Shown: positions 37,650-47,386, numbered from the stretch's first letter. The stretch: DNA of 64,000 bases from Agrobacterium rosae (GCF_002915175.1 NZ_NXEJ01000009.1:277969-341968); one strand, 5' to 3'. Program-made: numbers and translations. The notes: generated from the sequence alone by a model not told the origin.

Positions 37650-38644
37650 TTGATGTTACCGCCTCCAAAGCGAATGCGCGGATCGAGAATGGCCAGCGCG
37701 ATATCCGAGACGAGTACGCCGATGACGGTGAGGAAAGCGAGAAACATCAGGAAGGAACCGGCCAGATACATGTCCTGACTTTGCAAGGCGCGGATCAACA
37801 TGGGTCCGGTTGTCTCCAGCGACAGGACCACGGCTGTGATTTCCGCGCCGGAAATGATGGCGGGCAGAATGGAGCCGATGTCGGAAATGAAGAAGTTCAG
37901 CGCCATGCGCAGCGGATATTTCGTCAGCACCTTGAAAGGGTGCAGTCCCTTGGCGCGGGCGGTGACGACATATTGCTTCTGCAACTCGTCCAAAAGGTTG
38001 GCGCGTAGTCTGCGGATCATACCGGCGGTGCCGCCCGTGCCGATGATGAGAACGGGTATCCACAAATGTTCGAGGATAGACTTCATCTTGTCCCAGCTCA
38101 TGGGCTGGTTGAGATACTCTCGGTCCATCAGGTGACCGATGGATGTGCCAAACCAGATATTGGCGAAATACATCAAAAGAAGCGCCAGCATGAAGTTGGG
38201 AATGGCGATACCCAAAAGACCGACGAACGTCAGGCCGTAATCACCCCAGCTGTATTTATGGGTGGCAGAATAAATGCCGATGGGAAATGCGATGATCCAG
38301 GTGACAATGATTGTGACGAACGACACCAGAATTGTCAGCCAGAGACGGTCGCCAACCACTTCGTTGACGGGAAGCTGATACTCGAAAGAGTAACCGAAAT
38401 CGCCCACCAGCATGCCGGATGCCCAACGAAGATAGCGGATCGGCGCTGGTTGATCGAAACCGTAACGGGCGCGCAATTCTTCGATTTCGGCGAGATTGGC
38501 GGTTTCACCCATGGCACGCATTTCGGAAACATAGCTTTCGAAATAATCGCCCGGTGGCAATTCGATGATGGTGAAGACGAGCATCGAAATCAGGATGAGC
38601 GTCGGGATCATCACAAGCAGGCGCCCTAGAATATATCTGAGCAT
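37646..38644 (-). CDS. Peptide/oligosaccharide ABC permease, DppB/YejB type
   Basis: A 332-residue permease; the ATG at 38644 gives the usual MLRYILGRLL start, and the longer open frame upstream is inside the binding-protein gene. Six membrane segments and an EAA loop (QYVVTARAKGLHPFKVLTKYPLR) are visible. It begins one base after the binding-protein stop codon and overlaps the second permease by 4 bp. Confidence 0.9.
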   Translation of the reverse strand: MLRYILGRLLVMIPTLILISMLVFTIIELPPGDYFESYVSEMRAMGETANLAEIEELRARYGFDQPAPIRYLRWASGMLVGDFGYSFEYQLPVNEVVGDRLWLTILVSFVTIIVTWIIAFPIGIYSATHKYSWGDYGLTFVGLLGIAIPNFMLALLLMYFANIWFGTSIGHLMDREYLNQPMSWDKMKSILEHLWIPVLIIGTGGTAGMIRRLRANLLDELQKQYVVTARAKGLHPFKVLTKYPLRMALNFFISDIGSILPAIISGAEITAVVLSLETTGPMLIRALQSQDMYLAGSFLMFLAFLTVIGVLVSDIALAILDPRIRFGGGNIK

Positions 38645-38645
38645 G

Positions 38646-40547
38646 TCATGCGTCTCCGTCGTACCAGAAGGCATCTGGCATATAGACACCGAGATAGGAG
38701 GTAGGCTCGAATCCGTAGAGCGCCTTTTCTGGCACATTGCGCATTTTTGTCACATGCACGATGGGCTGCAGCGCACTGTTGACGATGCCGATGGAAAAGA
38801 CCTGCTGCGAATAGAGCGACAGCATTTCCAGCCAGATTTCGCGACGCTCTTCATCCGTTATACTGATGCGCCACTTTTTGAGCAGGGCGAGAAGCTGGGC
38901 CGCTTCCGGCAAATCGGGTTCCTTGCCTTCGCGTCCACCGGACAGATAATGGATGCCCCAGACGGGCCACTGAAGCTGATCGTCGCCTGTTGGGGCAAGG
39001 CCTGCTGGCAGCATGTCGGGCGTAGGCACCGCGTTGTCCATGCCAAACCACACCGACATCAGCACTTCGCCGCCCATGGCGCGCTTGCGGAACACATCGC
39101 GCTGGGTGGGTCGGCTGGACAGGGATATACCGATTTTCCGCCAGTGATCCGTCACCAGCTCCAGTACGTCCGTTTCGAGCGTGCTTTCACCTGCGGTTTC
39201 CACGATGATATGGGCGGGGCGGCCATCTGGAAGCAGGCGAACGCCCTTGTCGTTGCGCTTTGTCAGTCCCAGTTCATCCAGCAACGCATTTGCCATGGCA
39301 GGGTTGAAGTCGGCCCAGGCTTTGGCGAATTCGGGACGGAAAAGAGAGCTTTCCGGCAGAACGGTATCAGCACTTTCCTTGGCCAGCCCGTAAAAACAGA
39401 CCATGTTGATTTCATGCCGGTCGATGGCGACAGACAACGCCCGGCGCATCCGCACATCACGGAACAGGTTGCGCCAGACATCATCGGCCGCATTGAGGTT
39501 GGGCAGCAGGCAGACCCGCGAGCCCTGACTGCGTTTCCATAGATTGACCTTGATCGGATAACGGTCTTCGGCGTCTCGCAGGAACGTATAGTCGTTGAAA
39601 TCGAGACCCATGAATTGCAGGTCGCTATCACCGGAAGCCGTTTTTGCAGCGATGATTTCCGATGACGTCACGTTGAGCAGGAACCGGTCGAGATAAGGCA
39701 GTTGCAGGCCGTTTTCATCGACGCGGTGGTAGTAGGGATTGCGCTCGAAAATGAACTGTTCGGATGGCGGCGAGGTGATGTTGCGCCACGCATCGAGCGT
39801 CGGAAGATCGGGGTTTTCAGGGCGCACCTGCCGTGACATTTTCACATGCAGGCTGCTCCAGTCATCGACCTTGTTCTTTTTGATGAGCTTGGCGAGTTTT
39901 TCTTCTGTCTGATATTTCGCATGGAACTGCTTCATATAGGCGGCTGGCAGGCATAAACGCGCAGGCGATGCACCGGCAAGCTTGGCCAGAAAGTCCGGGT
40001 TCGGACCTTCCCATGAGTAACGCACGGTCAGGCGATCGACGACTTCCACCGTCGGCGGCTTGTCGTAAACCAGCAACTCGATCGGCGGGCCGCCCTTGTG
40101 AATCTCCCGGTTGAGCGCCACGTCTTCCCAGAAATAACGGAAGTCTTCAGTGGTGAAATCGCTACCGTCGGACCATTTGTGGCCATCGCGCAGTTTCAGC
40201 GTGAAGACACGCTCTTGGTCGACGTTATAGCTCTCCAGAATATCAGGCTGAAAATTGAAACTCTCATCATAGCCTACCAGGCGCGCATAGCTGTTGATCG
40301 GCATCAGGCGAATATCACGCTGGCCGCCAATCAGCATGCGCACGGAGCCGCCATGCTTGCCCGGCTCACGACCAAGGCTCTTCATGTTCAGGACACGAGG
40401 GTTCTTTGGCAGACGTTGATCGACCGGTGGCAGATCACCCTTTTCCAGCTTTTCCTTGAAGAAATTGGAATCGCTATAGGCTGCGAATGCTTTCCATGGC
40501 GCAAAAACGGAGGCGAGGAGGGCAAGTGTGGTTCGGCGCGTAATCAC
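38646..40547 (-). CDS. Family 5 extracellular solute-binding protein
   Basis: A 633-residue periplasmic binding protein of the dipeptide/oligopeptide (SBP_bac_5) family. Signal peptide about 1-22 (KAFAAYS) with a basic RR pair near the start. Family landmarks include FQPDILESYNVD, TLKLRDGHKWSDG and the later DVRMRRALSVAIDRHEI. Its length and YejA-like neighbours suggest a microcin-C/peptide or oligosaccharide importer; the glycosyltransferases in the same operon make a glycan or glycopeptide ligand conceivable. It overlaps the ATPase gene by 4 bp. Confidence 0.9.
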   Translation of the reverse strand: MITRRTTLALLASVFAPWKAFAAYSDSNFFKEKLEKGDLPPVDQRLPKNPRVLNMKSLGREPGKHGGSVRMLIGGQRDIRLMPINSYARLVGYDESFNFQPDILESYNVDQERVFTLKLRDGHKWSDGSDFTTEDFRYFWEDVALNREIHKGGPPIELLVYDKPPTVEVVDRLTVRYSWEGPNPDFLAKLAGASPARLCLPAAYMKQFHAKYQTEEKLAKLIKKNKVDDWSSLHVKMSRQVRPENPDLPTLDAWRNITSPPSEQFIFERNPYYHRVDENGLQLPYLDRFLLNVTSSEIIAAKTASGDSDLQFMGLDFNDYTFLRDAEDRYPIKVNLWKRSQGSRVCLLPNLNAADDVWRNLFRDVRMRRALSVAIDRHEINMVCFYGLAKESADTVLPESSLFRPEFAKAWADFNPAMANALLDELGLTKRNDKGVRLLPDGRPAHIIVETAGESTLETDVLELVTDHWRKIGISLSSRPTQRDVFRKRAMGGEVLMSVWFGMDNAVPTPDMLPAGLAPTGDDQLQWPVWGIHYLSGGREGKEPDLPEAAQLLALLKKWRISITDEERREIWLEMLSLYSQQVFSIGIVNSALQPIVHVTKMRNVPEKALYGFEPTSYLGVYMPDAFWYDGDA

Positions 40548-42436
40548 GATCTTAGCTCCGCAACATCGACATTTCCGTTGGCGAGAACGAGATGGCCGCC
40601 GCCTAGATCGGCAGTCACCAATCCTCCTTCGTCGCTATCGCGGAACTGTTTGCCCCAGTCGAATTTGCCGGTGGCGCTGATCTTGGCGATGGTGCTGAAA
40701 TCGAGCGGCCTGTCGAGGTCGGGGAACGGCACCGCAGCCAGAAGGGACTTGGTGTAGGGGTGTACCGGGTTCCGCATCAGTGTTTCGCGCGGCGCAAGCT
40801 CCACAATTTTGCCCTCGCACATCACTGCAACGCGGTCCGCCATATAATCCACCACAGCCAGATTGTGGGAGATAAACAGGTAGGTCAGGCCCAGATCCTT
40901 CTGCAAATCCTTGAGCAGATTGAGGATTTGCGCCTGCACCGAAACGTCGAGCGCCGATACCGGCTCATCGCAGATCAGCAGTTCCGGCCCCAAAGTCAGC
41001 GCTCTGGCAATGCCGATGCGCTGCCGCTGGCCGCCGGAAAAACTGTGCGGGTAACGATTGAGCGCGCTTTCCCCCAACCCGATGGCCTTGAGCAGATTGC
41101 GGACTTTTTCAGCGCGATACTTGCCATCGCCGCGACCGTGAATTTCGAGAGGTTCGCTGAGGATATTGCTGATCGTCATGCGTGGCGACAGCGACGAGAT
41201 GGGGTCTTGAAACACCATCTGTATCTTCGTGCGCAATTCGCGCAGATCGTCGTCCTTGGCACTCAAAACGTCGATGTCGCCTGTGCGGCTGTGGAAAGTG
41301 ATGGAGCCTTCATCCGGTCTCACGGCGCGCATGAGGATTTTGCTGACGGTGGTCTTGCCGCTGCCGCTTTCGCCAACAAGCCCAAGACATTCGCCTCGAT
41401 GGATTTCAAAGCTCACGCCATCCACTGCTTTGGTCGTGTGAGCTTTGCCAGCGGTAAACCAGCTCGATTTGCGGGTCGTGAAGGTCTTGCCGATATTGTC
41501 GACGGTCAGCAGAACGCCCTGCGTCTTATCGACATTAGCCGTCTTCTTGCCGATCAGGCTTTCCTTGTCGATGACGACATCGCGGAGTGCCTTCAGTCGC
41601 TCTCCGGGCTTCATGTCGAAATGCGGCACCGCCGCCATCAGCCCTTTGAGATAAGGATGCGAAGGCTTGCGGAAAATTTCATCGACCGGACCGGATTCCA
41701 TGATCTCGCCCTGGTAGATCACGGCGACTTCATCGGCGATATTGGCGACGACGCCGAGGTCATGGGTGATCAGCAACATGCCCATGTTCAGGCGGCTCTG
41801 CAGGTCCCGGAGCAGTTTCAGAATTTGTGCCTGTATCGTCACGTCGAGAGCCGTCGTGGGCTCATCGGCGATCAGAAGGGCCGGACGGCAAATGAGCGCC
41901 ATGGCGATCATTGCGCGCTGGCGCATGCCGCCGGACAGCTCGAAGGGGTACATGTTGCAAATCTTGGACGGATTGGAAAAACCGACGAGATCCAGCGTTT
42001 CCTCAAGCTTTTCCTGACGCTCTTTTGGCGTCAGAACGGAATGGATCCGCAACGCTTCATCGATCTGGTTGCCGACTGTGTGCAGCGGCGAAAAGGATGT
42101 CATCGGTTCCTGAAAGATCAGGCCGATGCGGTTTCCTCTGATCGCACGCATGGGTTTGCCGTCCTGTTCCAGTCGCAGCAAATCCACCGGCTCGCCGGAC
42201 GTGCGCTGCGGGTCGGCAAACAGGACACGGCCTTTGACATGTGCCGTTCGTGGTTGAATGCCCATGATCGTCTGGCCGATGACGGATTTCCCAGAGCCGG
42301 ATTCGCCCACGAGTGCGGTGACTTTGCCCGGTAAAATACGGAGGCTGGCATTTCTGACGGCATCGATTTTCCCGCCCATTAAGGAAAACGATACTTGCAG
42401 ATTTTCGATGCGAAGCAGATCGGCGCCTGAACTCAT
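40544..42436 (-). CDS. Fused ABC importer ATPase (DppD-DppF type)
   Basis: A 630-residue protein with two complete ABC ATPase domains in tandem. First: Walker A GESGSGKSVIG, signature LSGGMRQRAMIAMAL, Walker B LLIADEPTTALD. Second: Walker A GESGSGKTTVS, signature FSGGQRQRIGIARAL, Walker B LLICDEPVSALD. Fusion of the two subunits is common in YejF-like transporters. It energises the two permeases encoded next. It is the first gene of the operon, 197 bp from a divergent glycosyltransferase. Confidence 0.93.
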   Translation of the reverse strand: MSSGADLLRIENLQVSFSLMGGKIDAVRNASLRILPGKVTALVGESGSGKSVIGQTIMGIQPRTAHVKGRVLFADPQRTSGEPVDLLRLEQDGKPMRAIRGNRIGLIFQEPMTSFSPLHTVGNQIDEALRIHSVLTPKERQEKLEETLDLVGFSNPSKICNMYPFELSGGMRQRAMIAMALICRPALLIADEPTTALDVTIQAQILKLLRDLQSRLNMGMLLITHDLGVVANIADEVAVIYQGEIMESGPVDEIFRKPSHPYLKGLMAAVPHFDMKPGERLKALRDVVIDKESLIGKKTANVDKTQGVLLTVDNIGKTFTTRKSSWFTAGKAHTTKAVDGVSFEIHRGECLGLVGESGSGKTTVSKILMRAVRPDEGSITFHSRTGDIDVLSAKDDDLRELRTKIQMVFQDPISSLSPRMTISNILSEPLEIHGRGDGKYRAEKVRNLLKAIGLGESALNRYPHSFSGGQRQRIGIARALTLGPELLICDEPVSALDVSVQAQILNLLKDLQKDLGLTYLFISHNLAVVDYMADRVAVMCEGKIVELAPRETLMRNPVHPYTKSLLAAVPFPDLDRPLDFSTIAKISATGKFDWGKQFRDSDEGGLVTADLGGGHLVLANGNVDVAELRS

Positions 42437-42530
42437 GCCAAGGGTGTCCTCACCGTTTTTATTTTGCCTGTGGCAGTTACTTAGGGGCCATAAAAGTTAC
42501 GTTATCGCAGGCCTCAACTTCTGTCTATGC

Positions 42531-42555
42531 TCCTGAAACAACGAAAATTTCAGGA
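42531..42555. promoter_or_regulatory. Inverted repeat in the divergent glycan-locus promoter
   Basis: TCCTGAAA, nine bases, TTTCAGGA: a perfect 8-bp inverted repeat. It lies 95 bp from the ATPase start on one side and 79 bp from the GT32 start on the other, a place where a transcription factor could control both directions. No known family is recognised. Confidence 0.45.
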
Positions 42556-42633
42556 AGTTCCGAATAAATCGGGCTTGCGGAAAAACATCTATTTCGAAGA
42601 TATGTCTGAGTGATGAAGACATGAGGGACTGCC

Positions 42634-43590
42634 ATGCCCGACAAAGCTTATTTCGACAAAAAGCTGACCGCCGCCCGGCACGCTATTGCCGAGAAGAATT
42701 TCGGGGAAGCGCGAGCTGTTCTTGATGAACTTTCGAACGCGCATGATGGTCACCTGATGGGAGAAACGACCGCGCTGGGTCTGCCCCGCAGGCTCCATTC
42801 CGTGTTTCTTGCTCTGGCCAAGGCGCAAGGGGATGTGGTCTCCCGCGTCGGCTACCAATATCATCTGGTTCCCTCGCCTGATGTTTTCCAGCCCTATGGC
42901 CGCTTTTCAGCGGATGAACGGCGTTTGATCGCCGCCAAAAATCGGGAGCCGGTGCCTCACATCATTAACCAGATATGGATCGGCGACAAACCGGTGCCGG
43001 TATCGACAGGGGCTTGGGCGGCTCATGCAGAAAAGCACGGCTATGAATACCGACTGTGGCGAGAGGCTGATCTTGAACGGGAAGGCGTCTTTGCAAATCC
43101 GATCTTTGCCGGAATGCTGGCTGAGCGGGATTACCCTGGTGCGGTGGACGTGGCGCGATACATCATCCTGTCGAAGCTGGGCGGCATTTATCTCGACTGC
43201 GATTTTTATCCCGCCCGCGACGATCTGAGCTTTGGCGATATTTTGCCGATGATCGGCCTTACGGCTTTTGCAGAAGATGTGCCGCGCAAGACAGGGCAGG
43301 GCAATGTGTTGTTGGCCAATTCCTTCATCGCAACGCCACCTTCCCATCCCGTCTTTACCCGGATGCTTGAGGCCTTCCCCGCGATTTTGGAGACACTGCC
43401 GAAAGCGCCCGCGTGGTGGGCAACCGGACCGCTGATTTTCACTGTTGTGGCAAGATCGGGCTCGGTATCGCTCGCTGGTGGAGATTTCGTCGCGGCCTTC
43501 CTACCAGATCGCTCGCCCCTCAGCGCGGTGGAAGCTGCGCGTGCGGATGTAAAGGGTGATGGCCTTTTGATCGCATGGAAATCATGGTGA
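42634..43590 (+). CDS. GT32-like glycosyltransferase with DXD motif
   Basis: A 318-residue protein. The middle has the GT32/capsular transferase pattern: PHIINQIWIGDKPVP, then DVARYIILSKLGGIYLDCD with the metal/nucleotide-sugar DXD at D188-D190, and later a WWATGP segment. The first 95 residues form a helical, non-catalytic N-terminus. It is divergent from the ABC/glycosyltransferase operon. Its last 9 bp overlap the end of the convergent deacetylase-like gene. Confidence 0.85.
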   Translation: MPDKAYFDKKLTAARHAIAEKNFGEARAVLDELSNAHDGHLMGETTALGLPRRLHSVFLALAKAQGDVVSRVGYQYHLVPSPDVFQPYGRFSADERRLIAAKNREPVPHIINQIWIGDKPVPVSTGAWAAHAEKHGYEYRLWREADLEREGVFANPIFAGMLAERDYPGAVDVARYIILSKLGGIYLDCDFYPARDDLSFGDILPMIGLTAFAEDVPRKTGQGNVLLANSFIATPPSHPVFTRMLEAFPAILETLPKAPAWWATGPLIFTVVARSGSVSLAGGDFVAAFLPDRSPLSAVEAARADVKGDGLLIAWKSW

Positions 43591-44325
43591 CAACGCCTCG
43601 AGCCATTGGCGCGACGACCGCCAGCGGCATCCGGGATGATCCGCGGTCAGCGTAAAAAGTCTCTGTAAAAAGCTCCAGACGCTTTCGTCATGGTCCAGAT
43701 GATGTGTCAGAATGCCCGTCATGCCGCCTGTATCATGCGCGTCGCGCATCCGTGCGGCAGTTTCGGCAAACAGCAGATCATGATCCTTGCCGCCCCGGGT
43801 GCCACGCCAATCGATGACATCGACGTGCGTGTTGAGGAGAGGGATTCTGCCCGGCTTTTCAGGTCCATAAACAGACAGTGCCTGATAACCAGCCGCCGAC
43901 AAGTGCTCGATAATGGTCTCATCGATGCGGTTCCACGGCGGCACAAGTAGCTGTACGAAACGCGGTTCATGCAATGAGTTGAGTTTCTCAAGTCCGGCCT
44001 GCAGTTCCCCAAGCACGGTTTCCAATGGTCGGTGTAGTCCAAGCTCCCGCTTCTTCTCTTCCGGCCCAGCATGGTTTTGGTGCGCCCAGCCATGGACCGC
44101 GACGTCTATGTGTGACGTGTGCTCGAGCCGCTTTGCCAGTGCCCCGCCCGTCGGCTCAGGAATGACCGCCAGCGTCATCGGTATCGAGTACCGCTCAGAC
44201 AAATCCAGAAGCTGGTCCAGTGCGGCGCTGGGCTGCGTGGCATCATCATCCCTCAGCCATAAGTCTGTGATGGCGTTTCTCCTGGCAAAATCATCCAATG
44301 TGTCCAGAAGCAATTTTTCGGTCAT
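43582..44325 (-). CDS. Polysaccharide deacetylase-like protein
   Basis: A 247-residue protein of the NodB-homology/WalW-like type. Visible motif 1 is LRDDDA (D26-D28), followed by HGWAHQNH as the metal-binding H-x3-H region, VPPWNR as motif 3, and GILTHHLDHD near the end. No signal peptide, so cytoplasmic. It probably removes an acyl group from a sugar intermediate, but the motifs are diverged and activity is inference. Its start overlaps the upstream GT4 gene by 4 bp. Confidence 0.8.
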   Translation of the reverse strand: MTEKLLLDTLDDFARRNAITDLWLRDDDATQPSAALDQLLDLSERYSIPMTLAVIPEPTGGALAKRLEHTSHIDVAVHGWAHQNHAGPEEKKRELGLHRPLETVLGELQAGLEKLNSLHEPRFVQLLVPPWNRIDETIIEHLSAAGYQALSVYGPEKPGRIPLLNTHVDVIDWRGTRGGKDHDLLFAETAARMRDAHDTGGMTGILTHHLDHDESVWSFLQRLFTLTADHPGCRWRSSRQWLEALSP

Positions 44326-45419
44326 GATGCATGTTCCGGCAGGTGCGTGAGAATGTTGTTGAGTGTTATGGCCGCGTTTTCCAGTGAGCGCTCATCACTC
44401 GCAAAGCGGCGCGCCGTTTCCGCCATCCTCCTGCGCATGTCGTCATCCGTCATCAGTGACGCCAATGCATCGGCATAGCACCCCGTATCACCGGGTTCGG
44501 TCAGAATTCCCGTTTCTCCGTGTCTGACGACCTCCGGGACGCCGGCGATCCGTTCCGCGACCACAGGCAAGCCCGCAGCCTGTGCTTCGAGATAGGCCAG
44601 GCCATAGGCCTCACCATGCCCTGGCCAGACGTAGATCGAGGCATGCGACAGGATGTTGGCGATGTCAGCGGTATTTCGTTCGCCGTGCCAGATGAGATGT
44701 GATCGGTCGATCGTGTCGAATACCCTATGGACAGTCTCGCGCTCGGGTCCGTCCCCAATGATATCCAGTGTCCATGGCAGGTCCTGCGGTAACAGCTTCA
44801 GGGCACCGGCCAGCGCTTGGTAGCTGCTGAGTTTGTCGCCGGCGCGCATCATGGCCACGGTTACCATCCGGTAGCGGGTGGGCGACGGCGCGACCATCGT
44901 GAATGCGGATGCATCGATAAAGGGCGGCAGCATGGTGCATCGAATGTCAGCGTCGGCCTCTGTCAGCCCGTCCCGATCGCGGTGGGTGAAGCAAATATTG
45001 ACGGCCGCGAGGCGTATATCCGTGAGAAGTCCAGCCTGCGTTTCTGCCCAGCCCATTTTGTTTCGCTTGGAAGAGTAGGATGCTTCGGCGGTGACATAGG
45101 CCACGCCGTAAAGCTGGCAGACTTCGGGTCCGAGAAAATCCCGTGCCTTGTAATAGGGGTGATAGCAAAACCAGATATCCGGCTTGCCGTCTCGCAGCCA
45201 TTCGGCCGCAATTCGCTTTCTTTCCGCTTGCGCTTCCCGTTTCAGGCTTTCCATGTCGTCACCATCGGGCTGTCGCAGAAAACTGCGAAGCTCGGAGACC
45301 ACCTCCACCTCATGCCGGCCAAGCCGCATGGCCCGCATCAGCAGGCGCGCCATCAATCGGTCGCCGGAGGGTACGGGATGGTTGGGAGATTTTAGTGGGC
45401 AGTAGAATGCGATTTTCAT
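44322..45419 (-). CDS. GT4-family glycosyltransferase
   Basis: A 365-residue GT-B enzyme from ATG 45419 (MKIAFYCPLKSPNHP); an ATG at 45440 would add seven residues. Donor-binding signature in the C-terminal half: GHGEAYGLAYLEAQAAGLPV. It forms a two-gene unit with the deacetylase-like gene (4-bp overlap) and is divergent from the nucleotide-sugar dehydrogenase. A role in building the same glycan is likely from context. Confidence 0.84.
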   Translation of the reverse strand: MKIAFYCPLKSPNHPVPSGDRLMARLLMRAMRLGRHEVEVVSELRSFLRQPDGDDMESLKREAQAERKRIAAEWLRDGKPDIWFCYHPYYKARDFLGPEVCQLYGVAYVTAEASYSSKRNKMGWAETQAGLLTDIRLAAVNICFTHRDRDGLTEADADIRCTMLPPFIDASAFTMVAPSPTRYRMVTVAMMRAGDKLSSYQALAGALKLLPQDLPWTLDIIGDGPERETVHRVFDTIDRSHLIWHGERNTADIANILSHASIYVWPGHGEAYGLAYLEAQAAGLPVVAERIAGVPEVVRHGETGILTEPGDTGCYADALASLMTDDDMRRRMAETARRFASDERSLENAAITLNNILTHLPEHAS

Positions 45420-45523
45420 GGGAGAGTTTTGCTTCGCCATTCAACGTTTCGTCAATGGGAATTTGACCCAGGCAAACCTTGACACTGTGCCTGTTCTCGC
45501 CCAACTGATGGGCATGTTCTTCC

Positions 45524-46884
45524 ATGCGCGGGGCGCAATCAGCTTTGACTTCCTCTTCAAACGCACAACATCTTCTGGGTCTCATCCAGTCCAAAAAGGC
45601 AACCGCAGGCGTTATTGGCCTCGGTTATGTCGGTCTGCCGCTGGCGATGACCATTGCCCATTCCGGTTTCAAGGTGGTCGGTTTTGATGTCGATCCGGGC
45701 AAGATTACTGCCATCGATGCCGGTGAAAGCTATATCGAAGCGGTATCACACGATGTGTTGAACGGTGCGCGCCAAGACGGCGGCTTTGTCGCAACCTGTG
45801 ATTTTTCCAGGCTTGCCGATTGTGACGTCATTGCAATTTGCGTTCCAACACCGCTGACGAAATATCGCGACCCTGATCTTTCCTATGTCGAAAACACCTG
45901 CCGCGAAATTGCCAAAACGCTTCGCCCCGGGCAGCTTGTCGTGCTGGAATCCACCACTTATCCCGGCACCACTGACGGTATCGTCAAGACCATTCTGGAA
46001 AAGACTGGGCTGAAATCCGGTGTGGATTTCTTCCTCGGCTTTTCACCGGAGCGGGAAGATCCCGGCAACCGCGATTTCCAGACGTCGACCATTCCCAAAG
46101 TGGTGGCCGGTGAAGGTCCGGATGCAGCAGAATTGATGACGACCTTTTATGGCTCCGTGGTTAAAACGGTTGTTCCCGTTTCAACCAATGCCACGGCAGA
46201 GGCGGTGAAGATCACCGAAAACGTGTTTCGCGCCGTCAATATCGCCCTCGTCAACGAATTGAAGGTCGTTTACGAAGCGATGGGCATCGATATCTGGGAA
46301 GTGATCGATGCGGCCAAGACCAAGCCGTTCGGCTATATGCCGTTCTATCCCGGCCCAGGACTTGGTGGCCACTGCATTCCTATCGACCCGTTCTACCTGA
46401 CCTGGAAATCGCGTGAATACGAGTTACCGACGCGCTTCATCGAACTGGCAGGTCAGATCAACACCGGCATGCCACGCCATATCGTCAGCCGGTTGGCGGA
46501 GGCATTGGATATTCACCGTGGCAAGGCGCTCAGCCGCTCGAAGGTTTTGATCGTGGGGTTGGCCTATAAAAAAACGTGCCCGATATTCGCGAAAGCCCTT
46601 CTTTGAAGCTGATCGAGCTTATTCTGGAACGCAGCGGCCAGCCTTCCTATTTCGACCCCTATGTCGCGGAAATTCCCAGAACCCGCGAATATATCGATCT
46701 TTTGGGCATGCAGTCGGTCAAGTGGGACCAGCAGACCATTAGTGCATTCGACGCAGTTCTGGTCGCAACCGATCATGACAATATCGACTATAAAAGCCTG
46801 AGCGAATGGTCGCCGCTGATCATCGACACGCGCAATGCTTTTGCCAAGCGCGGTATCGTGGCAAGCCACATCATCAAAGCCTGA
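45524..46884 (+). pseudogene. UDP-GlcNAc/UDP-glucose-type 6-dehydrogenase, frameshifted in an A7 tract
   Basis: Nucleotide-sugar dehydrogenase of the WbpA/TviB type: NAD-binding GVIGLGYVGLP near the N-terminus, CVPTPLTKYRDPDLS, SPEREDPGN and the catalytic Cys C284 in GGHCIPIDP. The frame is broken around 46568-46574: after GLAY, seven A give KKTCPIFAKALL and a stop at 46606. One extra A, or a -1 slip, restores GLAYKKNVPDIRESPSLKLIEL and the rest of the C-terminal domain to 46884. So either a real loss of the UDP-binding domain, a homopolymer sequencing error, or slippage-dependent expression. The product would supply UDP-uronic acids for the adjacent glycosyltransferases. Confidence 0.85.
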
Positions 46885-46898
46885 TGGAAGAATAAGAG

Positions 46899-47381
46899 AT
46901 GAGCAGACTGGACAGCTTCATTCGCCGCCTGACGGCGCAGCGGGATATTCTCAACCATGTCCAAGCCGATCTCGACCTTCCGGTCGAAGGGCCGGTGATG
47001 GAGATCGGGCTTGGCAACGGCCGTACGTTCAACCATCTGCGCGAGCTGTTTCCAGATCGTCGCATCGTGGCTTTCGACAGGGCCATGGGTGCGCATGCGT
47101 CATCTGTGCCGGACGATAAGGATTTGGTGATCGGCGAGATCGCCGAAACGGCTCAGGCCTATCTGGGTGTAGAGGCGGCGCTGGTTCATGCCGATATCGG
47201 CACAGGTTATCCGGAGAAAGATGCCGTCACGTTGACGTGGTTGCCGCAACTGGTTGCGGGCATGCTGGCCAAGGGTGGAGTTGCGATCAGCGGCCTTCCT
47301 TTGGAAGAAAAAACGCTCAATCCGCTGCCCGTGCCTTCGTCGGTGCCGACGGATCGTTATTTCCTCTATCGGAAAATATAA
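46899..47381 (+). CDS. Class I SAM-dependent methyltransferase-like protein
   Basis: A small 160-residue protein with a Rossmann-type motif I (PVMEIGLGNGRTFNHL) and an acidic residue ending strand 2 (IVAFDRAMG). The rest is short for a methyltransferase but contains the expected later strands (AALVHADIGTG, GGVAISGLPL). It follows the dehydrogenase by 14 bp on the same strand and converges with the cyclase gene 5 bp beyond. Substrate unknown; sugar methylation would fit the neighbourhood. Confidence 0.75.
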   Translation: MSRLDSFIRRLTAQRDILNHVQADLDLPVEGPVMEIGLGNGRTFNHLRELFPDRRIVAFDRAMGAHASSVPDDKDLVIGEIAETAQAYLGVEAALVHADIGTGYPEKDAVTLTWLPQLVAGMLAKGGVAISGLPLEEKTLNPLPVPSSVPTDRYFLYRKI

Positions 47382-47386
47382 GCGGC

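Noticed and set aside
40760..42334. 524-codon open frame antisense to the fused ABC ATPase
   Set aside because: The sense strand holds two complete ABC ATPase domains. The antisense frame has no start context or motif.
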